From contig NZ_FOCE01000013.1 of the NCBI RefSeq assembly GCF_900110025.1, positions 20,848-84,847 of the forward strand: DNA of 64,000 nt. Direction: 5' to 3'. Made by a program: the position numbers and the translations under genes. Under the pieces are notes generated by a model, which was not told the DNA's origin, did no database searches, and saw only the letters and a program-made list of their open reading frames with translations. This stretch comes from Gemmobacter aquatilis (GTDB lineage: Bacteria > Pseudomonadota > Alphaproteobacteria > Rhodobacterales > Rhodobacteraceae). Of this stretch, positions 17,612 to 25,660 are shown piece by piece. The first letter of the stretch is position 1, and each line of letters opens with the position of its first letter.

Positions 17612-18787
17612 TCACCCCTTCCGTGCCAGCGACCGCAGCGCGGCCTCGTTGATCGTCACCCCAAGGCCGGGGCCGGGCGGGCAATGGATGTGGAAATCCT
17701 TAAAGGTCACCTCGCCATTGGTCAGATCGGTTTTCACGATGCGCGGCCCGAAATGTTCACAGCCCCATTCCAGACGCGGCAGGGTGGAAAACACCGCCAG
17801 ATGCGCGGCGGCCCCCAGCCCGGTTTCCAGCAGGCAACCGCCATACAGCTCCATCCCGCAGGCCGAGGCAATCGCGGCGGCGCGCTTGAGCTCCATCAAC
17901 CCGCCGCTTTTCACCAGTTTGAGCGAATAGACCGACCCTGCCGCCGCCATCGCCTGCGCCACGATCTCGGGGCCGGTAAAGGCCGCCTCGTCGGTCATGA
18001 TGGGAATGGGGCTGCGGGCGGCCACCCGGGCAGTTGCTGCGACAAGGCCGGGCAGCAGCGGCTGTTCGATCAGCACTACGCCCAATTCGGCAAGCTGCGG
18101 CAAGTAACGGATGGCGGTCGCCTCCGACCAGCCCTGATTGACATCACAGACAATGTCGCACCCCGGCAGGGCCGCCACGATGAGGGCAAGGCGCGCCATG
18201 TCGTCGGCGGGGCTGTGAAAGCCCAGCTTGATCTTGAACCGGCGATGCTCGCGGGCGGCCAGCTTGGCCCGCGCCTCCTCGATCTCCTGATCGGCATCGC
18301 CAGAGGCCAGCGCCCAAAGCACTTCGATCCTGTCGCGCAGCGCGCCGCCCAGAAACTGGCTGGCTGGCAGGCCCAGCGATTTGCCCGCCGCGTCGAACAG
18401 CGCGGCATCCACCCCGGCACGGGCGGCATTGTTACGGCTGGCCGCCTTCTGCATCGCCAACTGGTTCGCCTCGAACGACAGAACCGACCGGCCCAGCACA
18501 GCAGGCGCCAGATAGGTGTCGATGTTGGCCTTGATCGCCTCGACGCTTTCCTCTGCCCAACGCGGCCCGCCGAGAGTAGCGGCCTCGCCATAGCCCACGG
18601 TGCCATCCGCCAAAGCGGCTTTGACGATAACGTAGGACTGGACGGTGATCTCGGTATTCGACAGGCGGTGCCGCCGCGTGGTGGGCACGTCCACAATGAC
18701 CGTTTCCACGGCGACAACCTCGCGCCCTCGGGCAAACTCGCCCACGGCGATCAGAGAGCTTAGGGCGGCAATACCCGGCTTGTTCAT
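17612..18787 (-). CDS. catB: Muconate cycloisomerase
   Basis: A 391-residue enolase-superfamily enzyme that converts cis,cis-muconate to muconolactone. The KIKLG motif supplies the catalytic lysine, CDVNQGW, VLIEQPL and MTDEAAF carry the metal ligands Asp/Glu/Asp, LKLVKSGG holds the second lysine, and LLETGLGAAAH closes the barrel. The RRHRLSNTEITVQSYVIVK N-terminal domain is typical of CatB. The start at 18787 is preceded by AAGGACC. It follows catA on the same strand after a 93-base gap that contains a GC-rich inverted repeat (about 18836-18872). No muconolactone isomerase (catC) is adjacent. Confidence 0.92.
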   Translation of the reverse strand: MNKPGIAALSSLIAVGEFARGREVVAVETVIVDVPTTRRHRLSNTEITVQSYVIVKAALADGTVGYGEAATLGGPRWAEESVEAIKANIDTYLAPAVLGRSVLSFEANQLAMQKAASRNNAARAGVDAALFDAAGKSLGLPASQFLGGALRDRIEVLWALASGDADQEIEEARAKLAAREHRRFKIKLGFHSPADDMARLALIVAALPGCDIVCDVNQGWSEATAIRYLPQLAELGVVLIEQPLLPGLVAATARVAARSPIPIMTDEAAFTGPEIVAQAMAAAGSVYSLKLVKSGGLMELKRAAAIASACGMELYGGCLLETGLGAAAHLAVFSTLPRLEWGCEHFGPRIVKTDLTNGEVTFKDFHIHCPPGPGLGVTINEAALRSLARKG

Positions 18788-18880
18788 GTGGTTGGTCCTT
18801 CAAACGCGGCCGGAACAGGCCCACCAGTCAAATATGCGCGCCGCGCGTTCCGGGTCAGGAGGCGCGGCGCAAGCTTGGCC

Positions 18881-19753
18881 TTACTCGGCCGCCATGCGCG
18901 CAGCGTCCGCCCGGGGCAGAGCAAAGTCAAAGCGCAGTGTCAGATCAGTATCGGCCCCCGCTGGCGTCTTCTTGAACTCTCCGATCAGATCCGCCTTCAC
19001 CGCAAAAACCGAGTCATTGTCCAGATGTGCGCTTTCCGAGTCGTAGATTTGCGAGATCAGCGGGCGATAGCCGTCATGCGACACCATCACATGAATATGG
19101 CCCGGGCGCATGCAGTGATGCCCCATGAAGCGGATCAACTCACCCGCGGTTTCATCGCCGGGGATCGGATAGGGCACCGGGCGAATGGCGCGGAAGGCAT
19201 AGTGACCGTCCGCGTCGCTTTCAAAGCGGCCACGCAGGTTGTAATCGGGCTGGTCGGGATCGTGGTTTTCATAAAGGCCGTTCGGCGCATCTTCCCACAC
19301 GTCGATGATCGCCCCCGCAATTGGGTTGCCCTCGGTGTCGCGGATATAGCCCTCGACCAGCACGCTTTCCTGCGTGTCGAACGCCTTTTGCACGGTTGAG
19401 GCGCCCTTGGGCATCACCGGCGCGTTTTCGCGGAAGAACGGGCCCAGCACAGTCGAAATGGTCTCGCCGCCGGTGATCGGGTTCGACAGCATGTCTACCA
19501 GCACCTCGACGCCCAGAATGTCGCCCAGCAGGATGAATTCCTGCCGCTTGTCCGAGCAGATCGCCCCGGCGCGGCCCAGATAGTCGCAGGCGGCCAGAAA
19601 CTCGGCATGGGTCAGGTTCACGTCCTTGCAGAAACCGTGCAGGTGGCGCAGCAGCGCCTCCATGATTTCACGCTGACGCGGCGTGATCGGCCCACTTTTG
19701 CCAAGAGATGAAATCACAACGTCGGTCACGTTGTCGATGGTCACATTACGCAT
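18881..19753 (-). CDS. catA: Catechol 1,2-dioxygenase
   Basis: A 290-residue intradiol dioxygenase that cleaves catechol to cis,cis-muconate with non-heme Fe(III). The four iron ligands are in place: Y161 (NGLYENHD), Y195 (PVPYPIPGD), H219 and H221 (RPGHIHVMV). The helical N-terminal linker domain (about 1-110, KDVNLTHAEFLAACDYLG) is the normal dimerisation part. The frame is open to 19963, but the ATG at 19753 has GGAGGAGGAAAAC upstream and gives the standard length. The promoter carries a CatR-type operator and an unusual GGGC tandem repeat between operator and start. Confidence 0.95.
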   Translation of the reverse strand: MRNVTIDNVTDVVISSLGKSGPITPRQREIMEALLRHLHGFCKDVNLTHAEFLAACDYLGRAGAICSDKRQEFILLGDILGVEVLVDMLSNPITGGETISTVLGPFFRENAPVMPKGASTVQKAFDTQESVLVEGYIRDTEGNPIAGAIIDVWEDAPNGLYENHDPDQPDYNLRGRFESDADGHYAFRAIRPVPYPIPGDETAGELIRFMGHHCMRPGHIHVMVSHDGYRPLISQIYDSESAHLDNDSVFAVKADLIGEFKKTPAGADTDLTLRFDFALPRADAARMAAE

Positions 19754-19851
19754 GTTTTCCTCCTCCTCCACGGTCGTGGCTGGATGCGGTCCGGCCACGG
19801 CCTTGTCTTTCCTGCGCAAGACCTTGCACTGGCACCGAGCGCCGCGCCAGC

Positions 19852-19874
19852 CGGGCGGGCGGGCGGGCGGGCGG
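19852..19874. repeat. GGGC tandem repeat with G-quadruplex potential in catA leader
   Basis: Five GGG runs separated by single C residues, then a GG, occupy 23 bases between the catA start and the CatR-type operator. The plus strand (template for catA) is G-rich. Repeats like this can form a G-quadruplex or slip during replication; a regulatory effect is inference. Confidence 0.8.
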
Positions 19875-19883
19875 TATATTGCA

Positions 19884-19898
19884 ATACCTGAAAGGTTT
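19884..19898. promoter_or_regulatory. CatM/BenM-type LysR operator at catA
   Basis: ATACCTGAAAGGTTT matches ATAC-N7-GTAT with one mismatch in the right arm. The sequence GCAATACCTGAAAGGT is identical to that at the 16.03-kb site. It lies 131 bases upstream of the catA start. Confidence 0.75.
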
Positions 19899-19984
19899 GT
19901 CAGGAGCCGATCCGATACCGTTTGCGCATAGCCTTGCGATGGTGCAACGGACCACAGACGCACCCGTTTGCAGCCCGCCCGAGA

Positions 19985-20107
19985 TCAATCGAACAGCTTG
20001 CCAGAGCCTGCCCAATCCGACGGTTTCACGTCTTCAAAGATGACAGAGATATAGCTGGCATCGGTCTGGGTGTTGCGCACGATGCTTTCGGTGATCTCCT
20101 GCGCTAG
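19985..20107 (-). pseudogene. Tautomerase family C-terminal fragment
   Basis: About 40 codons to the stop at 19985 read LAQEITESIVRNTQTDASYISVIFED and continue VKPSDWAGSGKLFD, which resembles the C-terminus of 4-oxalocrotonate-tautomerase-like proteins. The N-terminus, including the catalytic Pro1, is missing because the IS5-type element begins at 20107. No matching N-terminal piece is seen beyond the other end of the element, so the insertion was accompanied by a deletion. Confidence 0.65.
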
Positions 20108-20602
20108 GCTTTGTTGCGCAAATGCGATGACGCGCCCATATTGCCCGACATGCTGGATCAGATCGCAGACGGCCAGTGCATAGGCATAGTCACCGCAGAT
20201 GGAGCCTACGACACACGCGCCTGCCACGCCGCCATCGCCGCACGCGGGGCCGCCGCCGTCATCCCGCCCCGCAAGAACGGCAAGCCATGGAAGGAACTTA
20301 CGGCGGGGGCGGCCCTGCGCAACGATGCCATTCGCAGTTGCCGCCGCCTTGGCTGGGCCATCTGGAAGCGCTGGACCGGCTACCATCGACGAAGCTTGCT
20401 CGAGGCCAAGGTGCGCTGCTTCAAACTCCTCGGCGAGCGCGTCATGTCCCGCCACTTCGACAGGCAGGTCGCCGAGCTTCAGATCAGGGCCGCAATCCTG
20501 AACCGCTTCACAGCCCTCGGAACGCCGCTCATGCAGCGCGCAGGATAAGTCTGTCCAGGGAAAGGGGTCATCCGGCCTTCAGGAGATTTGCGCAACAAAG
20601 CC
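20107..20602 (+). mobile_element. Internally deleted IS5-family-like element
   Basis: Perfect 17-bp terminal inverted repeats, GGCTTTGTTGCGCAAAT at 20107-20123 and its complement at 20586-20602, bound a 496-base segment. The segment retains only the C-terminal part of a DDE transposase. Full-length relatives are roughly 0.8-1 kb, so the 5' half has been lost while both ends were kept. This makes it a non-autonomous element that could still be moved in trans. I see no clear target duplication. Confidence 0.85.
20125..20548 (+). pseudogene. IS5-type transposase C-terminal fragment
   Basis: The frame ending at 20548 contains DMLDQIADGQCIGIVTADGAYDTRAC (catalytic Asp in TADGAYD), VIPPRKNGKPWKE and the RHFDRQVAELQIRAAILNRFTALGTP end, all typical of IS5/IS427-group DDE transposases with the late glutamate in the RRLLEAK region. 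There is no start codon context and the first catalytic Asp is missing, so it is inactive. Confidence 0.8.
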
Positions 20603-20927
20603 GGACAATGGGCTACATCCCTTGGTTCTTGCTGATTGCCTTGACCTTCTGGAGTAGATTTCCGAGAAATCAGGCCGCATCTATGCCCGAACCAAAGGGC
20701 CATGCGAGCGCCCGCGCCGGGGTCGCGGCGAAAGGGGGCGGCACACGCGCCACAACTGTCTCACCCTACGCGGAATGAGACGGTTTTGCCCGAAAGCCTG
20801 CCCCGGCGCATCGCGTTCATTCCGCACCATCACGCAAAACGGCAGAACGGCGCCAGGGTTCGCCGCAGGCGGGACGCCGCGTCGTTTCACAGGCGACCGG
20901 CGCTGCGGCAAGAGGAGGAGGATTTCC
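20603..20927. promoter_or_regulatory. Upstream region of the CMD-lipA-regulator operon
   Basis: 325 bases. The first 150 show no gene or motif I can name. The rest contains the regulator dyad at 20754-20785 and leads to the strong ribosome site before 20928. No sigma-54 -24/-12 pair was found. Confidence 0.5.
20754..20785. promoter_or_regulatory. Putative second-regulator operator (copy 1)
   Basis: AACTGTCTC at 20754-20762 and GAGACGGTT at 20777-20785 form a nearly perfect 9-bp inverted repeat with 14 bases between the arms. The same architecture (TGTCTT-N14-GAGACA) occurs at 30095-30120 before acoA. The likely binder is the AcoR-like protein at 22289-24025 (inference). Confidence 0.6.
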
Positions 20928-21269
20928 ATGAGCGAGACTTACGGCGCAGCAGTCGCCGCCGTTGATCAACGGCTGGCCGCATTGTTCAAGGCGGCACCGG
21001 GAACAATGAAACCCTATAGCCAGCTGGTCGGCGCGGCGTCAGCCGACGCGGCGCTGTCTGGCAAGGTCAAGGAACTGATGGCTCTGTCGATCTCGATTGC
21101 GATCCGCTGCGAGGATTGCATCCTGTTTCACCTGCGCGCCGCGCTGCGCCATGGTGCGGCGCGCGAGGAGGTGATCGAGACGATCTCGGTCGCGATCGAG
21201 ATGGGCGGCGGGCCCTCGGTCGTCTATGGCGGCAGGGCGCTTGCGGCGCTGGAGGCGCTGTCAGCATGA
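20928..21269 (+). CDS. Carboxymuconolactone decarboxylase / AhpD-like small protein
   Basis: A 113-residue all-helical CMD-family protein. The core motif [18 protein letters not shown] carries a CxxC pair and the downstream histidine, as in AhpD-type peroxidase/disulfide proteins. In AhpD the CxxC is reduced by the lipoyl-E2 system, which makes the position of this gene beside lipoyl synthase and an acetoin-dehydrogenase-like complex notable. The ATG at 20928 is preceded by AGGAGGAGG; the frame extends further upstream without a better start. Its stop overlaps the lipA start (ATGA). A true carboxymuconolactone decarboxylase role is unlikely given the CxxC. Confidence 0.85.
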   Translation: MSETYGAAVAAVDQRLAALFKAAPGTMKPYSQLVGAASADAALSGKVKELMALSISIAIRCEDCILFHLRAALRHGAAREEVIETISVAIEMGGGPSVVYGGRALAALEALSA

Positions 21270-22240
21270 CCACGCCTCTGCCCCCCGTTCTGCGGCATCC
21301 CGAAAAGGCACATCGGCCGTCAACGCCCGGTCTGCCCAAGCCCAACTGGATCCGCGTGCGCGCGCGTTCCGGCAACGGGTTCGACCGGACACAGGCCATT
21401 GTCCGCGAAGCTGGTCTGACCACCGTCTGTCAGGAGGCGAGCTGCCCCAATATCGGCGAATGCTGGGAACAGGGCCATGCGACCATGATGATCATGGGCG
21501 ACACCTGCACGCGCGGCTGTGCCTTCTGCAATGTGGCCACAGGTCGCCCCAAGGCGCTGGACCCGTTCGAGCCGGGCCGCGTGGGCAAGGCGGTCGCCAG
21601 TCTTGGGCTGCGGCATGTGGTCATCACCTCGGTTGACCGTGACGATCTGGAAGACGGCGGCGCGGCGCATTTCGTCCAGACGATCCGGGCCATCCGCCAT
21701 ATGACCCCCACAACGACGGTCGAGATCCTGACGCCGGATTTCCTGAAATGCGACCCGGCGGCGATTGACCGCGTCGTGGATGCAGGCCCCGATGTCTTCA
21801 ACCACAACCTTGAAACCGTCCCCGGCCTGTATCCGCAGGTCCGGCCCGGTGCGCGCTATTACCACTCGCTGCGCGTGCTGGACCGGGTCCGTCAGCGCGC
21901 GCCGTCGATTTTTACCAAATCAGGGCTGATGGTCGGTCTGGGCGAGGATCGTCTGGCCGTCCATCAGGTGATGGACGACCTACGGGCCGCCGGCGTCGAC
22001 TTTCTGACCATCGGGCAATACCTGCAACCCACCCCCAAACACCACCCGGTCGCCCGCTATGTGACACCCGAGGAATTCGCCGCCTACAGGGCTGTCGCCC
22101 TGGGCAAGGGGTTCCTGATGGTGTCGGCCTCTCCGCTCACTCGGTCGAGCTATCATGCCGATGCCGATTTCCAGCAACTGCGCGCGGCACGGTCTGCGAC
22201 CAACATCCGGCTTGGTCGGCAAGGAGATTGCGCGCAATAA
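21266..22240 (+). CDS. lipA: Lipoyl synthase
   Basis: A 324-residue radical-SAM enzyme that inserts two sulfurs into octanoyl groups on lipoyl domains. Both iron-sulfur cluster motifs are visible: [12 protein letters not shown] (auxiliary cluster) and [13 protein letters not shown] (radical SAM CxxxCxxC). [17 protein letters not shown] and the C-terminal serine of the [12 protein letters not shown] region follow. The ATG at 21266 overlaps the previous stop. Instead of sitting with lipB it lies in the acetoin-dehydrogenase-like neighbourhood, which suggests a dedicated copy for that complex. Confidence 0.95.
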   Translation: MTTPLPPVLRHPEKAHRPSTPGLPKPNWIRVRARSGNGFDRTQAIVREAGLTTVCQEASCPNIGECWEQGHATMMIMGDTCTRGCAFCNVATGRPKALDPFEPGRVGKAVASLGLRHVVITSVDRDDLEDGGAAHFVQTIRAIRHMTPTTTVEILTPDFLKCDPAAIDRVVDAGPDVFNHNLETVPGLYPQVRPGARYYHSLRVLDRVRQRAPSIFTKSGLMVGLGEDRLAVHQVMDDLRAAGVDFLTIGQYLQPTPKHHPVARYVTPEEFAAYRAVALGKGFLMVSASPLTRSSYHADADFQQLRAARSATNIRLGRQGDCAQ

Positions 22241-22288
22241 TCCTGGGGCTTGCCGGGCCTTCTGATATGGCAATGGGAGGAGAATGAC

Positions 22289-24025
22289 ATGGTTGCCTCG
22301 GTTCAGAAGGCAGCGTTGCGCGAACTGCTTGACCTGTCCAAGGCGCGTTCGACGCAGAAGCACCGGCTTGCGGTCAGCACGCGCTCGCCGATCCTGCGCC
22401 TGCAGAACACCGAGATTTCACAGCGACGCGAGCAGTTCCAGTATCTGATCGGCGGCGCCGCGTCAGAACTGGATCGCTCGGCTCTGCTGCCCAGCAAGAG
22501 CCGCTATTGCCTGCTGGTTTCTGATGCGGAGGGCGTGGTGCTGGAAAGCTATGCGCCCGAAGGTCTGGAGGTCGAGTTTCAGCGTTGCGGGCTGATGGCG
22601 GGCGGCATCTGGAACGAGAAACTGGCCGGGACGAATGGCATCAGCATCGCGCTGGAGGCCGGTCGTGTGGTGACCGTCTCAGGCGAGGATCACTTCTATC
22701 ACTGCTTTTCCCGTTTCGCCTGCACCTCGTCGCCACTGTCCGATGCACAGAACAACCTCATCGGTTCTGTCACGCTGGTCGGCGCGGCCGGTCGGCGGCA
22801 TGACGAGATCAGCCTATGCGAGCAATCGTTGCACCGAGCCTCGCGCCAGTTCCAGACCCGGCTGTTTCGCAACTTCCATTCCGACAAGATGACAGCGCGT
22901 CTGATGTCGCGCGACGCGATGACCCGGCGCTGTTTCGAGACAATGGTGGCCTGCGATGACCGGGGCGTCGTGGTGTTCAACCTGCCGCTCTGGCAGGACG
23001 ACGCACGCCCCGACCTGCATCAGAATCTGGTCGGGCGGCACCTTTCCGACCTGCACGATTTCGAGATCAGCCTGCGCGGCCCGGCCCGCGTGCCGCCGCG
23101 GCGCTATTACGTCAATCCCGGCACACCGTCTCTGCCTGCGCGGCTGGACAGAACCGGCCCGCTGGCAGGTTTTGCCGATCAGGGTGCGGCGATGCGCAAA
23201 TTGGTCGAGACTGCCCGCAAGCTGGCGGCCTATCGCGTGCCGCTGTTGATCTGCGGCGCACCCGGCGGCGACAGCCGCGATTTCGCGCAAGCGATCATCG
23301 CGGATCTGGGGCTGATCAGCCCGACAGGCGTAACGTTGGATGCGTACAGCCCCAATGCCTCCGAAGCCCTGGCACAGGCGCTCGACGCCATGAGGTTTCT
23401 GGGCGACTACCCGGTCGAGCGGGTCTCGCCGACACTGGTGCTGCAGAATATCGAACATCTGGACGGACCGGCCCAGATCAGGCTGAAGCAGTTCCTCGAA
23501 GCCGAGGACCGGGCCAATGGCGACCGCTATAACGAGGACAGGGCGCTGGTCCTGTTCACCTCGGACCAGCCCTGGGCACAACTGCGGTCCGGCAGTTCCC
23601 TGCAACCCGACCTGCTGTGCCTCATCGGCCAATCGGTGCTGAACCTGCCCCCCTTGCGGCAGCGCGAGGTCGAGAGGCTGGTCACCGCCCATCTCGCGCG
23701 GGATCGCGCCGACCCGCCCACGGTTTCGGCGCAGGCGATGGCGCTTCTGTGCGCATATGACTGGCCGGGCAACCAGCTAGAGATGCGTGCCGTCCTGCGC
23801 GAGGCGCTGATCTGCGGCAATGGCACGACGATCAATGTGATCGACCTGCCCGACCGCATCCAGAACCGCCCGGCCACACCCAAGCGCGACTATGTCCGCT
23901 ATTCCCTGCGCGACGCGCTGAACAGTGCTGACTGGAACGTCACCAAGGCGGCCCGTCTGCTGGGGATCAGCCGCGCGACGATCAATCGCTGGATCGCTTC
24001 CGAAGGATTGCAACGCCCCGAATGA
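22289..24025 (+). CDS. AcoR-like regulator with inactivated P-loop
   Basis: 578 residues from the ATG at 22289 (GGGAGGAG upstream). The AcoR-type N-terminus and GAF-like sensor are at about 30-200 (GGIWNEKLAGTNGISIAL). The AAA+-like domain (about 310-520) has CGAPGGDSRD where GETGTGKE should be, so the Walker A lysine is gone. No GAFTGA loop is present and Walker B is VLQNIEHL. The C-terminal Fis-type helix-turn-helix is intact (NVTKAARLLGISRATINRW). It cannot be a normal sigma-54 ATPase; a sensor/DNA-binding role is more likely. It is downstream of CMD and lipA and convergent with the GMC-acetoin dehydrogenase operon it probably controls. Confidence 0.87.
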   Translation: MVASVQKAALRELLDLSKARSTQKHRLAVSTRSPILRLQNTEISQRREQFQYLIGGAASELDRSALLPSKSRYCLLVSDAEGVVLESYAPEGLEVEFQRCGLMAGGIWNEKLAGTNGISIALEAGRVVTVSGEDHFYHCFSRFACTSSPLSDAQNNLIGSVTLVGAAGRRHDEISLCEQSLHRASRQFQTRLFRNFHSDKMTARLMSRDAMTRRCFETMVACDDRGVVVFNLPLWQDDARPDLHQNLVGRHLSDLHDFEISLRGPARVPPRRYYVNPGTPSLPARLDRTGPLAGFADQGAAMRKLVETARKLAAYRVPLLICGAPGGDSRDFAQAIIADLGLISPTGVTLDAYSPNASEALAQALDAMRFLGDYPVERVSPTLVLQNIEHLDGPAQIRLKQFLEAEDRANGDRYNEDRALVLFTSDQPWAQLRSGSSLQPDLLCLIGQSVLNLPPLRQREVERLVTAHLARDRADPPTVSAQAMALLCAYDWPGNQLEMRAVLREALICGNGTTINVIDLPDRIQNRPATPKRDYVRYSLRDALNSADWNVTKAARLLGISRATINRWIASEGLQRPE

Positions 24026-24070
24026 AAACGGCCAGGCACAGGGCCCGGCCGCATCCCGATCTCGCCCGCC

Positions 24071-25648
24071 TCAGATGGTGCGGGCGTTCATCTCCTGCGC
24101 GATATATTCGGCCTGACGAATGGCCAGCGCCACGATCGTCAGGGTCGGGTTGCAGGCGCCCGACGAGGTGAACTGGCTGCCATCCGAGACAAAGAGGTTG
24201 CCGATATCGTGCGACTGGCCAAAGCCATTCACGACCCCCTTGGCGGGATCGGCATGCATCCGGTTGGTGCCCATATTGTGCGTGGCGGGATAGGCCGGCA
24301 GTTCGTAAACATCCGTCGCGCCTACGGCTTCGTAGATCTGCGTCGATGTCTTGAACATGTGTTCGGTCATCTCGTAGTCGTTGTTATGCGGCGTCTTCGA
24401 CACGATGGGCACCGGAAGACCGTGCTGATCCTTTTCGGTGCCATGCAGGGTGATGGCATTGCGCTCTTGCGCCATATCCTCGCCCAGCACCCAGACCCCC
24501 GACATGTGGTCATAGGATTCCAGCGCCTTCGCGACACCGCGCCCCCAACCTGTGTTGCCGGGTTCGAGGAACGCCGCCATGAACGGCAAGCCCAACGACA
24601 AGAACTCGAGGTAGTAGCCGCCACTGAACCCGCGCGCGGGGTCGTGATACACCTCGTCGCCGACAATCCCCGCAACCGACGTGCCGCGGAACATATGCAC
24701 CTTTTCCGGCAGAACGGCATAAACCCCGCCGGTGGTGTGGTTCATGTAATTCCGGCCCACCTGCCCCGAGCTGTTCGCCAGCCCGTCGGGGAACATCGAC
24801 GAGGCCGAGTTCAGCAAAAGCCGCGGGCTTTCGATGGAATTGCCTGCCACGCAGACCACCCGCGCCTTTTGCAGATGCTGCTTGCCCGCGGCATCGGCGT
24901 AAAGCACGCCGCTCGCCCGGCCATTTGCGTCATGTTCGATGCGCAGCGCCATGGAATCGGTCCGCACCTCGCACAGGCCGGTATCCTCGGCGCGGGGCAG
25001 TTCGGTGTACATGGTGGACCATTTCGCGCCGATGGCGCAGCCCTGCATGCAGAACCCGATCTGCTGGCACGAGGGACGGCCATCGCGTTCGACCGAGTTG
25101 ATCGCCATCGGGCCAGAATTGTAGTCGCTGCGCCCGGTGCGGCGGCAGCCTTCGGCCAGAACGCGGAAGCCATTGTTCCAGGGCAGGTGCGGCATGCCGG
25201 TGGTCTTGCCGGTCACCCCCATCTTCAGTTCGGCCTTTTCATACCAAGGGGTCATTTCCTCCAGCGAAACCGGCCAGTCCTCGACATTGGCGCCGTCGAT
25301 GGCGCCGTAGTGGGTGCGCGTCTTGAATTCGTAGTCCTTGAATCGCAGGGCAACCCCCGCCCAGTGGATGGTCGAGCCGCCATAGCCCTTGACGATCCAT
25401 GCGGGCAGGGTCGGATGGTTCACCGCCCCATGCCAGCCACCGCCCGAATAGCGCTTGTCGAGCCACGAGATCTTGTTGAACATCGCCCATTCGTCATTCT
25501 CGATGTCGCCAAGATCAAACCGCCGGCCGGCCTCCAGCACGACCGATTTGATACCCTTCTGGGCCAGCTCGTTCGCAAGGGTGCCGCCCCCTGCGCCAGA
25601 GCCAATGATGACGACGACGGAATCGTCGCTGAGATCGAATTTTGCCAT
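24071..25648 (-). CDS. GMC-family FAD oxidoreductase (gluconate 2-dehydrogenase large-subunit type)
   Basis: 525 residues. The N-terminal FAD-binding dinucleotide fold IIGSGAGGGTLANELAQKG is followed by LEAGRRFD and YGGSTIHWAGVALRF. The C-terminal GMC signature holds the catalytic histidine in ATHNMGTNRMH and the FVSDGSQFTSSGACNPTLTI segment. These are typical of membrane-bound gluconate/alcohol dehydrogenase flavoproteins that hand electrons to a cytochrome subunit. The start overlaps nothing and lies 12 bases after the small-subunit stop. No cytochrome c subunit is encoded here. It is the promoter-distal gene of the acetoin-dehydrogenase-like operon; its substrate may be an alcohol upstream of that complex. 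Confidence 0.88.
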   Translation of the reverse strand: MAKFDLSDDSVVVIIGSGAGGGTLANELAQKGIKSVVLEAGRRFDLGDIENDEWAMFNKISWLDKRYSGGGWHGAVNHPTLPAWIVKGYGGSTIHWAGVALRFKDYEFKTRTHYGAIDGANVEDWPVSLEEMTPWYEKAELKMGVTGKTTGMPHLPWNNGFRVLAEGCRRTGRSDYNSGPMAINSVERDGRPSCQQIGFCMQGCAIGAKWSTMYTELPRAEDTGLCEVRTDSMALRIEHDANGRASGVLYADAAGKQHLQKARVVCVAGNSIESPRLLLNSASSMFPDGLANSSGQVGRNYMNHTTGGVYAVLPEKVHMFRGTSVAGIVGDEVYHDPARGFSGGYYLEFLSLGLPFMAAFLEPGNTGWGRGVAKALESYDHMSGVWVLGEDMAQERNAITLHGTEKDQHGLPVPIVSKTPHNNDYEMTEHMFKTSTQIYEAVGATDVYELPAYPATHNMGTNRMHADPAKGVVNGFGQSHDIGNLFVSDGSQFTSSGACNPTLTIVALAIRQAEYIAQEMNARTI

Positions 25649-25660
25649 GATGTCTGTTCC

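Noticed and set aside
19855..19874. The GGGC array as a CRISPR-like or satellite repeat
   Set aside because: It is a 4-base microsatellite of about 23 bases without spacers; only local structure or slippage is plausible.
20928..21269. Reading the CMD-family protein as carboxymuconolactone decarboxylase (pcaC) of the aromatic pathway
   Set aside because: It carries an AhpD-like CxxC and is translationally coupled to lipA in a different operon, which fits a thiol/disulfide role better.
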